Shown here: positions 37,531-50,559 of the stretch, piece by piece | How the letters are laid out: every line of letters starts with the position of its first letter | How positions within the stretch are numbered: the first letter of the stretch is position 1 | NCBI GenBank assembly: GCA_905250885.1 | Contig: CAJNOQ010000316.1 | Location: 1 to 55,171 of the forward strand | Reading direction: 5' to 3' | DNA: 55,171 nucleotides | Origin: Didymodactylos carnosus | Taxonomy: Eukaryota; Rotifera; Eurotatoria; Philodinida; Philodinidae | Position numbers and translations under genes: made by a program | The notes under the pieces: model-generated | Told to the model about the DNA's origin: nothing | The model's input: the letters and a program-made list of their open reading frames with translations, nothing else | The model's database searches: none

Positions 37531-40500
37531 ATGGTAGACGAATTACCGAATTGTGATTATTACATTCCCAGTGAATGCTATATAACACCATTCGATGATA
37601 AAGATGAAATTAATAATATTATTTTATCTAAGACAATTGATATTTTATTACCAAATGGACGTGTCATAAAGTTAGATCAAAAACCAGATGAAAATTTGAA
37701 AGATATTCGATTAACATTGAAGAAAAAATATAATATTACATGGTCATATCAATTTTCATCTATTACACATACGTCAAATAATGATGATGGTGATGTTATT
37801 TTAGATGAAAGTCAACCCATTGAAAAAATTGGTCTCGTTTATGCATTTTTACGTATTGATAAAGGTGAACAAAAACAATTATGTCCATGGGTTAGTGTCT
37901 CAGATCGTTTTGATCTAGATCATTTGAATTATTTTTCCGATAATTTATGTAAATGGCGTGATTCAACAATTGCAAAAGATATTCTTGAAGCGCCACCATT
38001 AATTTCTAATTCTTCTCTGTCAAATATCGATGAATTTCCTGTTTACGTTAAACGTTTAGATAAATCTTTTTTATGTGATAAACAAATGAAACCAAATGAT
38101 CTATTAAGAGACATTATAACTGATGATGTATATCGACAAAAAAATTTCGATTATTTTAATTCATGTACTGAACAAATACTGAGGTTTTCTTATAGAAATG
38201 AACTATTAAGCAATAATAATTATCCACTTTTACAATATTCTTATGTACAAGAATGTCTTATAAAAAATCAAGAAATTCATGTCGAAATAATGCAAATCGA
38301 AATACCAAAAGAAAATGTTAAAGAAAAGGTGACTTTTATTGAACCAAATATTTTTATGCAGAATAATCCACAAACAAATCAACGGTATGTGTCAAGAATA
38401 CATAGTTTATGACAAAGATGAAGTTTGTGTTGTTAGATTAACCGATTCGTGTAACGAATAATAAAGTCCATTTCGTATGATGTTTTTTCCAACATCGACT
38501 TCTTGTAAGATCAATGCTTCTATGATGAAAATCTTAGATATAATAGAAGCATTTTTCTTTTTGCAGAGAACTAATCGTTCATATGATTATCTAGAATCTT
38601 TTTATCTTTTTTATCCTGTCTCGCAGCTTTAGCTCGAACAGAGGTTAAGCTATTAGTATATGTGATCTTTTATAAATGAGCTAAGATAAATTTAAATAAG
38701 CTTTGTCATGCACACTTCTCTATCAATGGTACATCTGCCCAAGATGTTTTCTTCACACTTTATGTTCAGTATATTGTGTAGATGTGCCCTTTCATCAGAC
38801 AAAAATTTAATTGATCTGTGTTTGTTGAGCTATTTTGGAAATAGCATATTTTTTTCCATATGTTTTGAAATCTATTTATCTTTTGACTCATACGCGCACA
38901 GTAGATAATTAAAATAGATATAATGACAGAGAACGATTAGGTTTGAGTATAAATCATTATGAATTGAGATGGGAGAGGGACCGATCTACCAAGATCTTGT
39001 TTAAGTTTCATAGTAGCATGTTTTACGACTATTCGTTCAAGTTTTTCTTAGGACTACTGAGAGTGTAGAAAAGAGATATTCTTTTCTCTGATCATATTTA
39101 AATCGAAAAATTGTTTTTTCATCTCAACTTTTTCAAGTTTTTTTATTATTAGACAACACTGATAATTCATTGTTGTTTGTCAACAGTGTATAAAAATTTC
39201 TATCGTGTTTTGTACAAATTTTACTAGATTTTTAATTTAGGCAGATTCCACAGTTAATAAGTGAAAATAATGAAAATTTTGGCTTTCATTTTCGTTTACC
39301 ACCATCATCATCGGCAAAACAGCAAACATTCACATTTCGTTTGGGTCTCTATTATGGACGTCGTCGTTTATTTCAAAATGATGATATCACATGGAATAAT
39401 ACAACATTAGAATCAATTCCAATTATAACACCATTAAAACTTTGTCAATTATTACCTGGTACATTGTTGTGTTTATCATTAACATCAGTAGCGTCATTAA
39501 AAAAACTTGAAACATATTTTTTAAATTTGAGTATATTTCGTTCAAACGGTTATCTAATGAGTGGTACATATGAGTATTTATTTAATCCAGCTCATAATCT
39601 AATACCTACACATCATTTATATCCAAGTGCATTTATTGGAAGTGCATCAATAACAAATGATAAACATTATGAAATTAAAATAAAATTTTCACAACATTAC
39701 GATTGTATAAGATTTTATACGCAGGATGAAATAGACAAAGAATTAAGTAAAATAGATATTCCTCGACCAACATCTATTTCATCAGTTAAACGACAGATAA
39801 ATGATACAGGAAATAGTGAAGCATTAAACTATTTGTTAGGAATTCTTAGTGAACAAGTAAGTTGTCATAATGATCAATTATTATCTTTATCTATTTTCAA
39901 ATACTATTTTCATTTTAGACCGAATATGATGTACCTGAACCATCATGGTTTTCTCAACAAAATGATTGGTCATCAGCACCTATTGATTCACTTCCATGTG
40001 TTATTCATTCAGCTGTCAATCAAATTCATACAACAATAAGTCAATCTACATTATCTTTGCTACCATACGATAAACTATTTTATATTTATAAATTAATTGA
40101 ACTATGGCCTCAAATCTCAATGGAAATGTCTTTTTTTCTTCTCGATTGTACATTACCTGATGGACGTATACGTTCATACAGTGTATCTAAACTAGAACAA
40201 TTACCTGATCATGAATTTATATTCTATTTACCTCAAATAATTCAGGCAATGCATTTTGAACTTTATGTAGATACACCGTTAAATCGTCTCATACTAAAAC
40301 GTTCTCTATGCAATCGAACAATAGGTCAACGTTTATTTTGGTCACTTACAACTCAATCAACATTATCAGCATCGATTACATCTCCAGATTATTTAACAGT
40401 CAAATCACCGGAACAAAAAACAGCACCAAACATTTTTAGTCGAAATGGTAGAATATTACTCGAATTATATAAAATATATTGTGGTATCAATATATTTAAT

Positions 40501-41780
40501 GATCTTCAAACACAATTGAGAATTAGTTTACGTCTATCTACAATAAATCAACGTATACGTGGTATTGATCGTCATGGAAGTGAATCTCAATCGAAGAAAT
40601 CGAGTAGTGAATTAAAACAGCAATTATTATTCCGTTTAAAAGAACAAAATCCAAATACTTGGTGTTGTGTATCACCATTTGATAGTTCATGTTTATACGG
40701 TGAATTATTGATAGATGAATGTAATGTATTTGATTCATTTATGAAACCATTTAAATTAGTCTGGTTAAATGCATTGAATTCACGTGAAAAATTTGAAATT
40801 ATTTATAAAATTGGTGATGATTTAAGACAAGATGTTCTTACTTTACAACTATTTCGATTATTTGATAATATTTGGAAACAACAACAAAATGAGAAATCAT
40901 TAAATTTATATATGACATTTTATGATATTTTGTGTACATCAGATAAAACTGGCTATATTCGAATAGTACCAAATGCTCATACCATCTTGAATATTTATCA
41001 TAAATTCAATACAACAACAACCTATAAACATACAGTTGTCTATAATTGGTTAGCAAACAACTGTACAGTCAATTCTAACAAATCAATATCAAAGTATGTA
41101 TATTCTTTAAAAATTATTAATCTTTTTTTATCATCTCTCTTTGTTCTAGAGTACATGAACAAGGAAAATTACCACCAACAATTCAAAAAATTCGTCATCT
41201 TCAAGAAATTGATAATAATAGATCTGTTCCACCTAATGTTCTTAATAAATTTAGAAAATCGTGTGCTGCTTATTGTACAGCTGGATATGTTATTGGTTTA
41301 GGTGATCGTCATCCATCAAATATAATGATAACAAATGAAGGTCAATTATTTCACATTGATTTTGGTCACATTTTAGGTGACTATGTTAAATTTGGAATGG
41401 TTGCTCGAGAAACAACGTCTATCATTTTAGTTGATCACTTTCTCTATGTAATAACAAATCGTCAAATGTCAAATTTAAAAGAGAATGAACATTATAAAGA
41501 ATTTATACATATTTGTCTAGAAACATTTCGTTTATTAAGAGAAAATGCCTCAGCTATATTTGGCTTGTTATATTTATGTATCTATCAACAAATGCCATTA
41601 TTAAATTCTATTCAAAATTTAAATTATATTCGACAAGCTCTATTTTTAACGGATAAACCATGTGAAATGCATATGGCATTAAATACATATCGAAAAAAAA
41701 TTGAATTAGCTAGGAATGATACTAGACGATTTCTTGATTGGATTGCACATTCTCTAGTCCATAAACCAGTTCATAATTAA
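37531..41780 (+). CDS. Class I phosphoinositide 3-kinase catalytic subunit (p110-like)
   Basis: Lipid kinase that makes PIP3 from PIP2 at the plasma membrane downstream of receptors and Ras. Four exons: 37531-38384, 39241-39856, 39919-41093 and 41150-41780; 1091 aa, typical of p110. Order: adaptor-binding domain (about 30-110, ILLPNGRVIKLDQ), Ras-binding domain (about 165-265, NYPLLQYSYVQECLI), C2 (about 300-480), helical domain (about 520-690) and kinase domain (about 740-1085). Kinase motifs are intact: FKLVWLN, ATP-contacting Lys in EIIYKIGDDLRQD, catalytic GLGDRHPSNIM and metal-binding FHIDFGHILGD. The activation loop (DYVKFGMVARETTSII) lacks the usual RERVPF. An adaptor-binding domain favours a class IA-type subunit; the isoform is unclear. 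ATTATTTCAG lies directly against the ATG, so a 5' leader is spliced on. The genes at both ends are transcribed towards or alongside it without overlap. Confidence 0.93.
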
Positions 41781-42627
41781 AAACTAAAATATATATTATT
41801 CTAAGTTGAATTGTAAAAATGAATAGAAAAAAATTTAAAAAAAAAGTTTTTTGTCGCTAGTCAAACAATCATTCATTTGTTTGAGATAGATAGTTGTTTT
41901 TTATTTCATTTTATTATTTTTTTAATGATCTGGCTTGTTCGTTTTCATAGGAATTATGCGTTAGAATTTATGTTTTTTACAATATATGGTTCTATAGACA
42001 ATAGAAATATTCAGATATGATTGTATGTAAATAAATGCTTCTTTCGAATATTGTTGATTGATAAAATCATTGATATTTAATATCTGTCTATATGGAACAA
42101 ATTTATTTTCATCTGAACAGCAAAAAAAAAAGAGCAAAACAATAAAAAATGTTGAGAAATAGCACACACATACTATGAAGAAACAACGGTGAAACATTTT
42201 TCAGAAACCAATATACAACGATAAAAATGATATTAAACGTACTTCAACAATGAAGTCCTTTTCACAATACAATGTATTTTAACATATCGACAACGTTTCT
42301 GACATTCACACGGGGAAAAAAAAATGACATTGTTAGAGAACAACAGTAAAATCAATGCTCTTTCAATGAACAAGTGGATAAACATATAGAGACATGTAAT
42401 ATAGAAAATATGAATACAGACAATTAAAAATAAATTTATACGAGTTAGTTGGATGAAAACTGACTGAAATAAATCACCAACATAGGTCAAACACAAATCA
42501 TTTTAGAAAAACAACATCCTATTTTACTATAGCAACTTAATATTGCAACAGTAACAACAGTAAAATAAAGGGCAAAAATTAAAAACATAAAAGATTTGTT
42601 ACTAATCAGACAATTAATGAATAATAA
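41781..42627. other. Convergent 3' region between PI3K and F-box genes
   Basis: About 850 bp shared by the 3' ends of two convergent genes. AT-rich; the ORFs at 41961-42197 and 42233-42496 lack any family signature. No structure recognised. Confidence 0.55.
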
Positions 42628-45600
42628 TTAAATCCATATATGTGCTGTACGATAATCTTCAGATACTGTTACACGAAAATTTTTTAATGATGTAACCGAT
42701 TTAATCCATTTATCCATATCTTTATGTTGAAAATTGTATCGATCTTCATTCAATAGTACATGAAAATATTTTAGTTTTGTTAATTTTTTTACAACTAATG
42801 GTATAACATCTTCAAAATCATCAGGTAAATCGATTGATGTTGAAAATGAATATAAATTCACAAATGTATTACAGATTGTTTCACATAAATCTAAAATAGT
42901 CAAAAAATTATATTAATAAGTTTATATAGTAGATTCATTCAATGTATGAATGAATAGAATACTTACCAACTGTCATTCGACTACTATACATTATATTCAA
43001 ATTTTGTATCATTGGTTTCAAATATAAACATAATAATTTATTTTCAAATATTTGTTTTAATAATTTTTGATTTTGAATTATCGTTAATGTACACAGTCTT
43101 GGTGAACGGCGAACAATTTCGAATAATGTTGCAGATGAATGACAACGATCAACGATATTCAAATGTTTTATATTTGATAAACGAATAAGTTTGTCTAAAA
43201 CAAAAATAAGAATATATTAAAAAATAAGTGACAAATTATTAGTTACAAATTTATTCTTTTGTAGTCTAAACGACGAAAACAATTTACATGGATAAGTGCT
43301 GAAAAATATTCAAAATTTTTTTTTCACGCCGTTTAACTAACGTTAGTTGTTGAAATTTATCTAATAAAAATTGTTTGAGGTAGAAATATTAATCTTGAAG
43401 TTAGTTTTTCAAAAATTCAAACTCTATGACAGATAAGCTTTTGGGAATTTTTCTTAGCGGAAAGATCACTGTACAGTGTGTCCCAAAATTGATAGACCAG
43501 AAAGGCAAACTTTTTTGTTTCTGGTATATCTACGAAACTAAATGAGCTAGAAGGCTGCGGTTTTCACCATATTGTTACTCATGGAGTCTAGTCTATATGT
43601 GAATATTTTCATCTTGAAATTCCAAGTTGTTAATTGTTTAATGAAAAAATAGTCAGCATACGTGCTTTTTTACTGTTTCAAAATAGATAGACCAGCAACG
43701 TAGAAAACGTGAAAAAGCACGTTTACGATGAATCAAATATATCATTCGAAAGAGCAAAGTCTCGGCTTTCTAATGAAAAAATTCTTCTCTTCTCAGTTCT
43801 CTTCAGAAAACTGAAAATTCCGGATGCCATCATGAAATTCACTTAAAACGCGCTGTTTGACCCTTAAACTTGAGCAAAACTCAGTTCCAAATATACGGTT
43901 GGAAAGAGCGTGAAAAACTACATCAGAAACAATTGTTAAACGAAAAAATAGACCATTTTGTCCGCTCATTCTAATTGATTTGCTAATTGCTCTGCTCATC
44001 GTCTCTGGATGACATCTATTATATTTCGCATTTTTTTACCTTAAGTTTCTTCTCTAGATTTTTTTGACATAGTAGGATCAAAAGCTGACAAAATGGGCTA
44101 TTTTCCGGGTTAGATACTTCAAAAACAAGTGAGTTACACATACTATCTTTATCTCATCAATTCTCCCAAAAAAATGAAACATGCTTTTTCTTCTATTATC
44201 CACAGAATAAGCGACATTCTCTGAGACCAGATAAAGATAGTATCTATAACTTAGCTGTTCTTGAAGTATCTAACTCGGAAAATAGCTCATTTTTTTGCAG
44301 AATTTTTTGTCAACTTTGAAAGAAAGATATATTTGATTCGTCGTAAACGTGCTCTTTCACGTTCAGCAACGTTTTCTACGTTGCTGGTCTATCTATTTTG
44401 GAACAGTAAAAAAGCACGTGTACTGACTATTTTTTCATTAAAAAATTAACAACTTGGAATTTCAAGATGAAAATATTCACATATAGACTAGACTCCATGA
44501 GTAACGATATGGTGAAAACCGCAGCCTTCTAGCTCATTTAGTTTCGTAGATATACCAGAAACAAAAAAGTTTGCCTTTCTGGTCTATCAGTTTTGGGACA
44601 CACTGTATCCCATTGGAAAAAACGTTCTTTGTTCTTAAATTAACATGATACATTCTGAAACGTATAGCAAGGATCATTTTTGATATATCACTATGGATCT
44701 TCTCGCACGTAGTTAACGTCTTTTTACTTACCTATATAAGAGCCGAACTGATGTAAACCTGATGTTTTCTCGAATTTAATCGTTAATTTTTCAACATTCG
44801 GATAATATCGACTGTTTAGTTGTTTTAATTCATCTACCATTTGTTGTGTGTTTAATATGAGTAGTGTTAACGTTTTAACATTCACATAAGTTGTTCGTGT
44901 TGTTAATGGTGACAAAGGTAACCTTAATTGTCCCCATTGTGTACTAAAATCAATATCAGGATATATTTGGGTATAGACAATTAAATTTAATTGATTAGCA
45001 GTAGTATCATGATAATAATCATAAATAAAATAAATTCCACGAGATGTCCAAAATTGATCTTGAAATCGATCAACCATATAATTTAAATATTCCATTTCAC
45101 TCTCAATAATATCCCATATTTCAATATAAAGTTGAAAGACACTTAAAAAACTTAACGATTGAACAATCCACTCCCACCGATCGTTATCCAAAAAATCAAG
45201 GCCTAAATGAGAAAGACCACTTAGAAGTGGAAGTTTCCAAACTAAGACGGACAAACAGATTCACAACTAAAGTTGACTCCTAGTACATGAACCTATCCAA
45301 TTACAACGCAGTTATAAAGGACCACCTTTACGACCGCAAATCTCATCAACGTGTCTACTAATACAAACCAGAATCTCCAACGAATGAAAATGCCAGTTTT
45401 TTCAATTTTGGACATTTTTCTATTAGAAATTCAATAAATAGATATTCAACATTGAACACACGAATTTTTAAACATGTTAAGCTTGATGCAGGTGTTGTTT
45501 CTTTTATTCGTTTGTAAGCATCGTCTGTTAATCCTTTTATTGCTGCTGTCACCCGATCTTGTATTGATAAACTCTTCAATTGTGGAAAATAGTCGAGTAC

Positions 45601-47391
45601 ATGGAATAAGCAATCGATATCGCATCGATGAATAGTTAAATATTGAATTGTTGATGACATTTGTTCGACACTAGACAAAAAATAAGCTGAAAAAAACAAA
45701 TGAGTTAAGCGAATAGATATGGGAAGACCGCTATATAGGACAGGAGAAGAATGAGTATACACTAAAGCGTTTAAAGACCCCTGTCAGAAAATCTATTTTC
45801 TGCATAAAACACGGGATTCTGATGAAATTCTCGTAAAATCTTAGACCGACATAGATTAAAATAAATTAAACATTTAAGCTTGAAAAGATGCGTTTTCCCA
45901 AAGTTATCTCAAAAGTAGTGATAAAAAAATTAGATGTTACCATTTCCCAGGATTCTCTTCTATTTCAAGTACTGCGAGACCCGACTTGATCGTAAAGTGA
46001 TGAGAAGATTTGTGGTTATGATCTAACAGAGTCAGATCTGTAAAATATTTTTACTCGTTTTCCCCAGCGATTTTAAAATCAAGTTTTTAATAAGTTTAAT
46101 TTAATTCTATCTGATCTAATTTTTCGGAAATCTTTATTTTTCTCTAAAAGTAAAATAAAAATAAAATATTCAGCTCGGTTACGTTATAGCCACAAATATT
46201 CTTGTGATTATAAAACCAACCCAAAAGGGCAATTTTGCGAAAATCGCAATCACTTTTATTTTAACAAAAAGTTTATTTTTTACCTTTCAATTATCGTTTC
46301 GTGTCGTACTGTGCGAACGTTTAACCCCAAAAGAAACTTCTGTGTAGCTTTCTACAGTTTTTTTATTACAAAAAATCTGACGTGCATGTATGCTGCATAG
46401 ATATCTATCTGTGCAGACATTATTTTCCTAAAACGACCACTTTTTTGACTAATGTAACTGTCGCTGAGGACTTTTGGAGAAAACCTTGAAAACATGTTTT
46501 GGAAACAAAAAAGAGTGCAGTCGAGCGAGGGGACTTTAGGCTACCACATCACGTACTTTTCTAAAAATCGATACTTTTTGATAAAAATTGTTATTTCTGA
46601 CAGGTATGAGATCGTCAATAACAACAGGAAATAAGCAACTCTAATTCTGAAGTTGAGCATTTTATAACTTGCGTTTTTAGAAATCTATAGTTAAACTGGT
46701 TTTTCAACTTCAACTCCACGACTTTGAACATTTTACAATTTCGACATTTTTATAAACGAAACAAGAAAATATTTTTATCGGAGTTAAAATAGAGTTAGTA
46801 GACCAAGGTAATAGCAATCGTCAAAATGCTGTTTATCTGCATAAATAAAGGAATAAACTGAGCGAACAGAGTACGCCATTTCTTACCTGTATCTAAAAAT
46901 GATAGTTCACATGATTTCAATGTACGTATTTCTAATAAAATTGGTTTAAATATCGTTGGACCAATTTGTCTAAATTTATGATCATCATTCCATGTGACAG
47001 ATAAATGCCTTAATTGTGGCAATTTTAATATGGTTGTTGTTATATGTTGAAACTCATCTTGTGTTGGTTCAATTAATGTTAATGATCGAAGTTTTGTGAA
47101 TCGTATAAGATAAAATATAGATATAAATAATGTTATTTCAGAAACAGTTTGCTCATTGGATAGTGTTAAACCATGAATTTGTTCTCTTCGAGATGGTAAA
47201 ATATGTCGACAATAATAGTCGAATGTTGTCAATGATATATTTGATAAATTAATCCATATATGATGAGCATTTACTAACGATGTTAACGTTGAATTTAAAT
47301 TTGAAAATGAAGTCAACACATTTGGAAATGATAGATAAGAAAATATTTCATATAAAGTTTCACTAGCTAATTGTTCAAAACGAGTAACCAT
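42628..47391 (-). CDS. F-box protein with leucine-rich-repeat-like C-terminus
   Basis: Likely substrate receptor of an SCF-type ubiquitin ligase. Five exons: 47391-46887, 45686-45369, 45241-44732, 43194-42967 and 42890-42628; phase 1 at every junction, 607 aa. Residues about 4-50 form an F-box (FEQLASETLYEIFSYLSFP, then a Trp in HHIWINLS). The rest is a series of diverged leucine-rich segments such as LRSLTLIEPT, LRHLSVTW, IQYLTIHRCDIDCLF, LKSLSIQ and VKTLTLLILN. No conserved partner or substrate can be named. Uniform phase-1 introns fit a repeat-built gene. Two introns are inflated: intron 1 (1200 nt) and intron 3 (1537 nt, carrying a Tc1/mariner-like foldback element). The start is an ATG six codons before the F-box; AAATAG just upstream could be a leader acceptor. 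Confidence 0.85.
43474..44605. mobile_element. Non-autonomous Tc1/mariner-like foldback transposon
   Basis: 1132 bp in intron 3 of the F-box gene. Ends are CAGTGTGTCCCAAAA and its inverted copy, flanked by TA at 43472-43473 and 44606-44607, the target duplication typical of IS630-Tc1-mariner transposons. The terminal inverted repeats are about 270-280 bp (43474-43744 and 44325-44605). A second inverted repeat lies inside (about 44080-44125 and 44255-44300). No transposase ORF; the longest frames (43793-43999, 44261-44449) are arm or spacer translations. It was presumably mobilised by an enzyme encoded elsewhere. Confidence 0.88.
45780..46604. mobile_element. Possible small DNA element in F-box intron 1
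   Basis: The oversized intron 1 (45687-46886) contains 11-bp inverted termini CCTGTCAGAAA (45780-45790) and TTTCTGACAGG (46594-46604), spaced as an 825-bp element. The interior is non-coding. No target duplication is obvious, so this is tentative. Confidence 0.35.
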
Positions 47392-49425
47392 ACTCTATTT
47401 TTATTCCCACTTATTATCTGATAATATGAAAGACAAATTAGTACAATCATTGTGTTAGTCTTAACTTCTTCTGAAACTCTCATTAATGACTTTAGATTAG
47501 CATAACCTTTTCGTAGTATAAGCGTATTCAGTATAAACATACTTCTCTAAAATTCGAAAACAACGCTTGCAAACGTTTTCACCTAGTTAAACGAGTAAAA
47601 ATGAAAATCTACTTTTTGGAATAATAAAAAGAAATGCCAGTAGCTCTCTCACATACTAAACAATCTTTCTTCGCGAAATAGTGGTATAAGAGAAACGTTA
47701 GTACTTTTCAAAAAAAATATCGAGCAAAACAGTAAGTAACATATATTACAATTTCACTTGTGAATCTAAAGAAACTGAGAAAAGGAATTAGATTTAAAAT
47801 ATGCTTCTAACTGAAGTAAGCGTATGAAAAACGAAAATGTATGTTATCCGGTATCCTTCAATAGTGAGTGCTTTTCCTCTTTACTGTAAAAAAAACAGAA
47901 CGACTGTCTAGAATGTATGTTGTCTATAAAACAAACATAATACTGGACAAAATGGTCTTTCTTTTCTTCTATAGTGAAACAAAGAACCGACGAAATCGAA
48001 AAGATGATTAAAGAAACAAGCAAACGTGTGTCCTATAGTGCCGTCAAAATGTTTTGATGATGAAAAGTATTTTTAGTTCATAACATCTACGCATAGAAAA
48101 AGAAAAGATGCATTTAATAGTGATCATGTCATAAGAATTTTTATCAAAATCACAGCTAGAAAAAGAAACGTAATGAAACGCAATTCGTTTAACTAAAGAA
48201 AAAACTTTGCAAAATTGCTGTTTGAAAATGCGTCTTTAGAAAGCAAGACTATCGTTTTATCGTCGTTGAAAAAGCAAAAGCAGTAGTAGTTTTTTTGACA
48301 AATTGGTGACAAAGGATGAAGATAAAATAATAATGATCATCCAAAAGATGCATATGGTGACATAAGATGATCATCAAATCTTTTCTCTCAGTTCAAGTTT
48401 TTGGAGTCGTCTCTTACAACTTTACTTTGTTGTTTAAAGTTTTCTTAACAAAATTTCTTACCTTATCTCTTTCGCCACATAAATCACGAGATCATTCTTC
48501 ATGCTAGAGACAGTACAGAAGAACTAAACGTAATTTTCTTCATGCTATGGAAGACGATTAAATATGTTAGCATTTCATTCTTCTGAACAGTTTCCCAACA
48601 ACCTTTTGACGAAGACTAAAACGTTTTCACTGTCAATTCCATACCAACGGAGACAACAGCTTGACAGAGTAAGCCTGAAAATTTCCTTGAAAACAATTGA
48701 AATAACGCTGTTTCTTTTGTTCATTTAAATTTAGAAAAGCTATGGCAGATACTGCGATTGGCGTTTGATTTTGCTATTCGAACGTGGACACATCAAAAAC
48801 CGCTAACTCTGATATAGCAACATAAGCGTCATGTTTTCAGTTTTTGCTGAGGAAGTGGCATACCTTTTTTTCGTGAGGCTTTCTAAAGTCATTTTTTGTT
48901 TTCCGAGTGCTGTTCGCATATATTGTCTTATTTTTTTCCTATTAAGTCGCACAATTTGATACTGATAGACATATATGTATTATTCAACCAGGATTTGATA
49001 TCGTATCGTATACTTAATTTCAAAACTGACTTTTTCTCGAACAAACAGCCTTCTCCGCAAAGAAGTACTGGTTTCATCATTGGTTTCAAACTACTGTTTT
49101 ACTTACAAAAAAAAGAAACAAAAATACGTCTTTAAATTATGGCAAATACATGTAATTTGGAACATGAAGATAGTCTCCTCCAGTGCAAAGCCATGGCATT
49201 CGATATTTTCTAAAGCATTCAAACTAAAATTAAAAAATGACTTTCATGTTCACATTAATGATTGATAAATAATCGAACAAAACTGTCTTCTGATACAATG
49301 AAAGAGAATGAAAAGTAAAATTACTGAAGTCATACGAGGCACAACCTATGTTTTAAAACAAATCGAACAGACATATACAACAAGAAAAGAATACATTAAA
49401 AACAGATAAGTGAGATTAATATTCT
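47392..49425. other. 2 kb intergenic between F-box gene and EMC4
   Basis: F-box promoter side at the left, EMC4 3' UTR at the right (minus-strand genes in tandem). The ORFs at 48896-49135 and 49080-49265 have no recognisable content. Nothing else seen. Confidence 0.55.
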
Positions 49426-50204
49426 TTAATATGTTAATCCTCCAAGCGTTGTTTCTAAATTTAATTGTGGCTCGGCAAATGCAATCCAATCTGATGCATA
49501 CGTTGGTAATAGTCCCATTGATTGACATTTATAAAGGGCAAGTGCCAAATGAGTTAAGTTTCCTAGAAAATAGATTAGTTTATGAAATGCCACATTTCCA
49601 ATCATTCCTTCGCTTTCAATTGATTGAAACGCCGATGATATTGAAAATATTGCTTGAATAGGTTTCATAAATAGCATAACAACAATCATTATAGACATCA
49701 ATGAAAATGAATTACCTAAATGGATGAATACAAAAATAATTATAGTGATAATAAATATCGACAGTTAAACTCAAAAGTATCTTGAGTAAAATTTATAGAA
49801 GAAGCTTTGAATGACAGGTGCACAATTTTTGTAGTGCAGCAGAACAGTTTTTTTCTGTCAAACTGACTTCTTTCTTCTAATGTAATCTTACCAGCCATCC
49901 AAGCAAATATTAAATTCATTGGTAATTGTTTAATGGGTTGAAGTGCTATATCCCATGATCGTTTGGCAAATAGACGTTCGTCTTCATCTTGAGCTGTAAC
50001 ATCTGGTATACGTTGATCACTATAACCCACAGGTGAAGAATAATCATAGTTATTCGACGAGGAAGCTGAAACTAACGAAGAGGACATTGCGGTTGCTAAA
50101 CGATCACTTTTACGGAACTGTAAATCTATAAACCATTTTCGACGTGTGACTGCTGGAGTATGCGATGAACGATAAGATGTTGGGGATACCAGATTTGTTG
50201 ACAT
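49426..50204 (-). CDS. EMC4: ER membrane protein complex subunit 4 (EMC4/TMEM85)
   Basis: Subunit of the EMC insertase, which inserts tail-anchored and multipass proteins into the endoplasmic reticulum membrane. Two exons: 50204-49892 and 49715-49426; 200 aa, human 183. The N-terminal cytosolic part is Ser-rich. Conserved blocks follow: PVGYSDQRIPD, KRSWDIALQPIKQLPMNL and the signature YKCQSMGLLPTYASDWIAF near the C-terminus. Hydrophobic segments lie at about 95-115 (IFAWMAGN, then MIVVMLFM) and about 145-165 (LIYFLGNLTHLALAL). The first ATG of the open frame was chosen; unlike several neighbours it has no acceptor-like sequence directly in front. Confidence 0.95.
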
Positions 50205-50559
50205 ATTAAATACTTTTTTAAATATTAGTTAATGTATCATCTAAAATAATGAATAAATAATATATCATAACTCTTAATGATGATGACTAAAGACAACCGA
50301 AAACCGTTGCTTTCTGTCTGAATATTTCAGATCATCTACGGAGAAAAGAACATGTCGCTAATGTGCAGAACAGATAAGGAAAACTGAGTGTAAAATGGGG
50401 TGAAACTTGTTAGTGTAAAAAGACGGAGAAGGTGTCGCATGCAGCTATACATTCTACGATGAATAAAAAAAATTTTCGTAAAAGACAAGAATGAAATAAT
50501 TACGAAAACATGAAGCTAAATTTATTTATAAAAGAAAGACAGGCATGAAACAATATGAA
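50205..50559. other. Short spacer between EMC4 and uS11m
   Basis: 355 bp between two minus-strand genes; must contain the EMC4 promoter and the uS11m 3' end. No motif recognised. Confidence 0.6.

Noticed and set aside
39341-41780. Three separate PI3K-like ORFs, considered as gene fragments
   Set aside because: Short introns with correct GT-AG ends join them in phase into one 1091-aa protein.
43793-43999. ORF inside the foldback transposon, considered as a transposase remnant
   Set aside because: 68 aa with no DDE/D or helix-turn-helix features; it lies in the asymmetric spacer between the arms.
44724-45762. Two leucine-rich ORFs considered as independent genes
   Set aside because: Phase-1 junctions link them to the upstream F-box exon and the two downstream exons.
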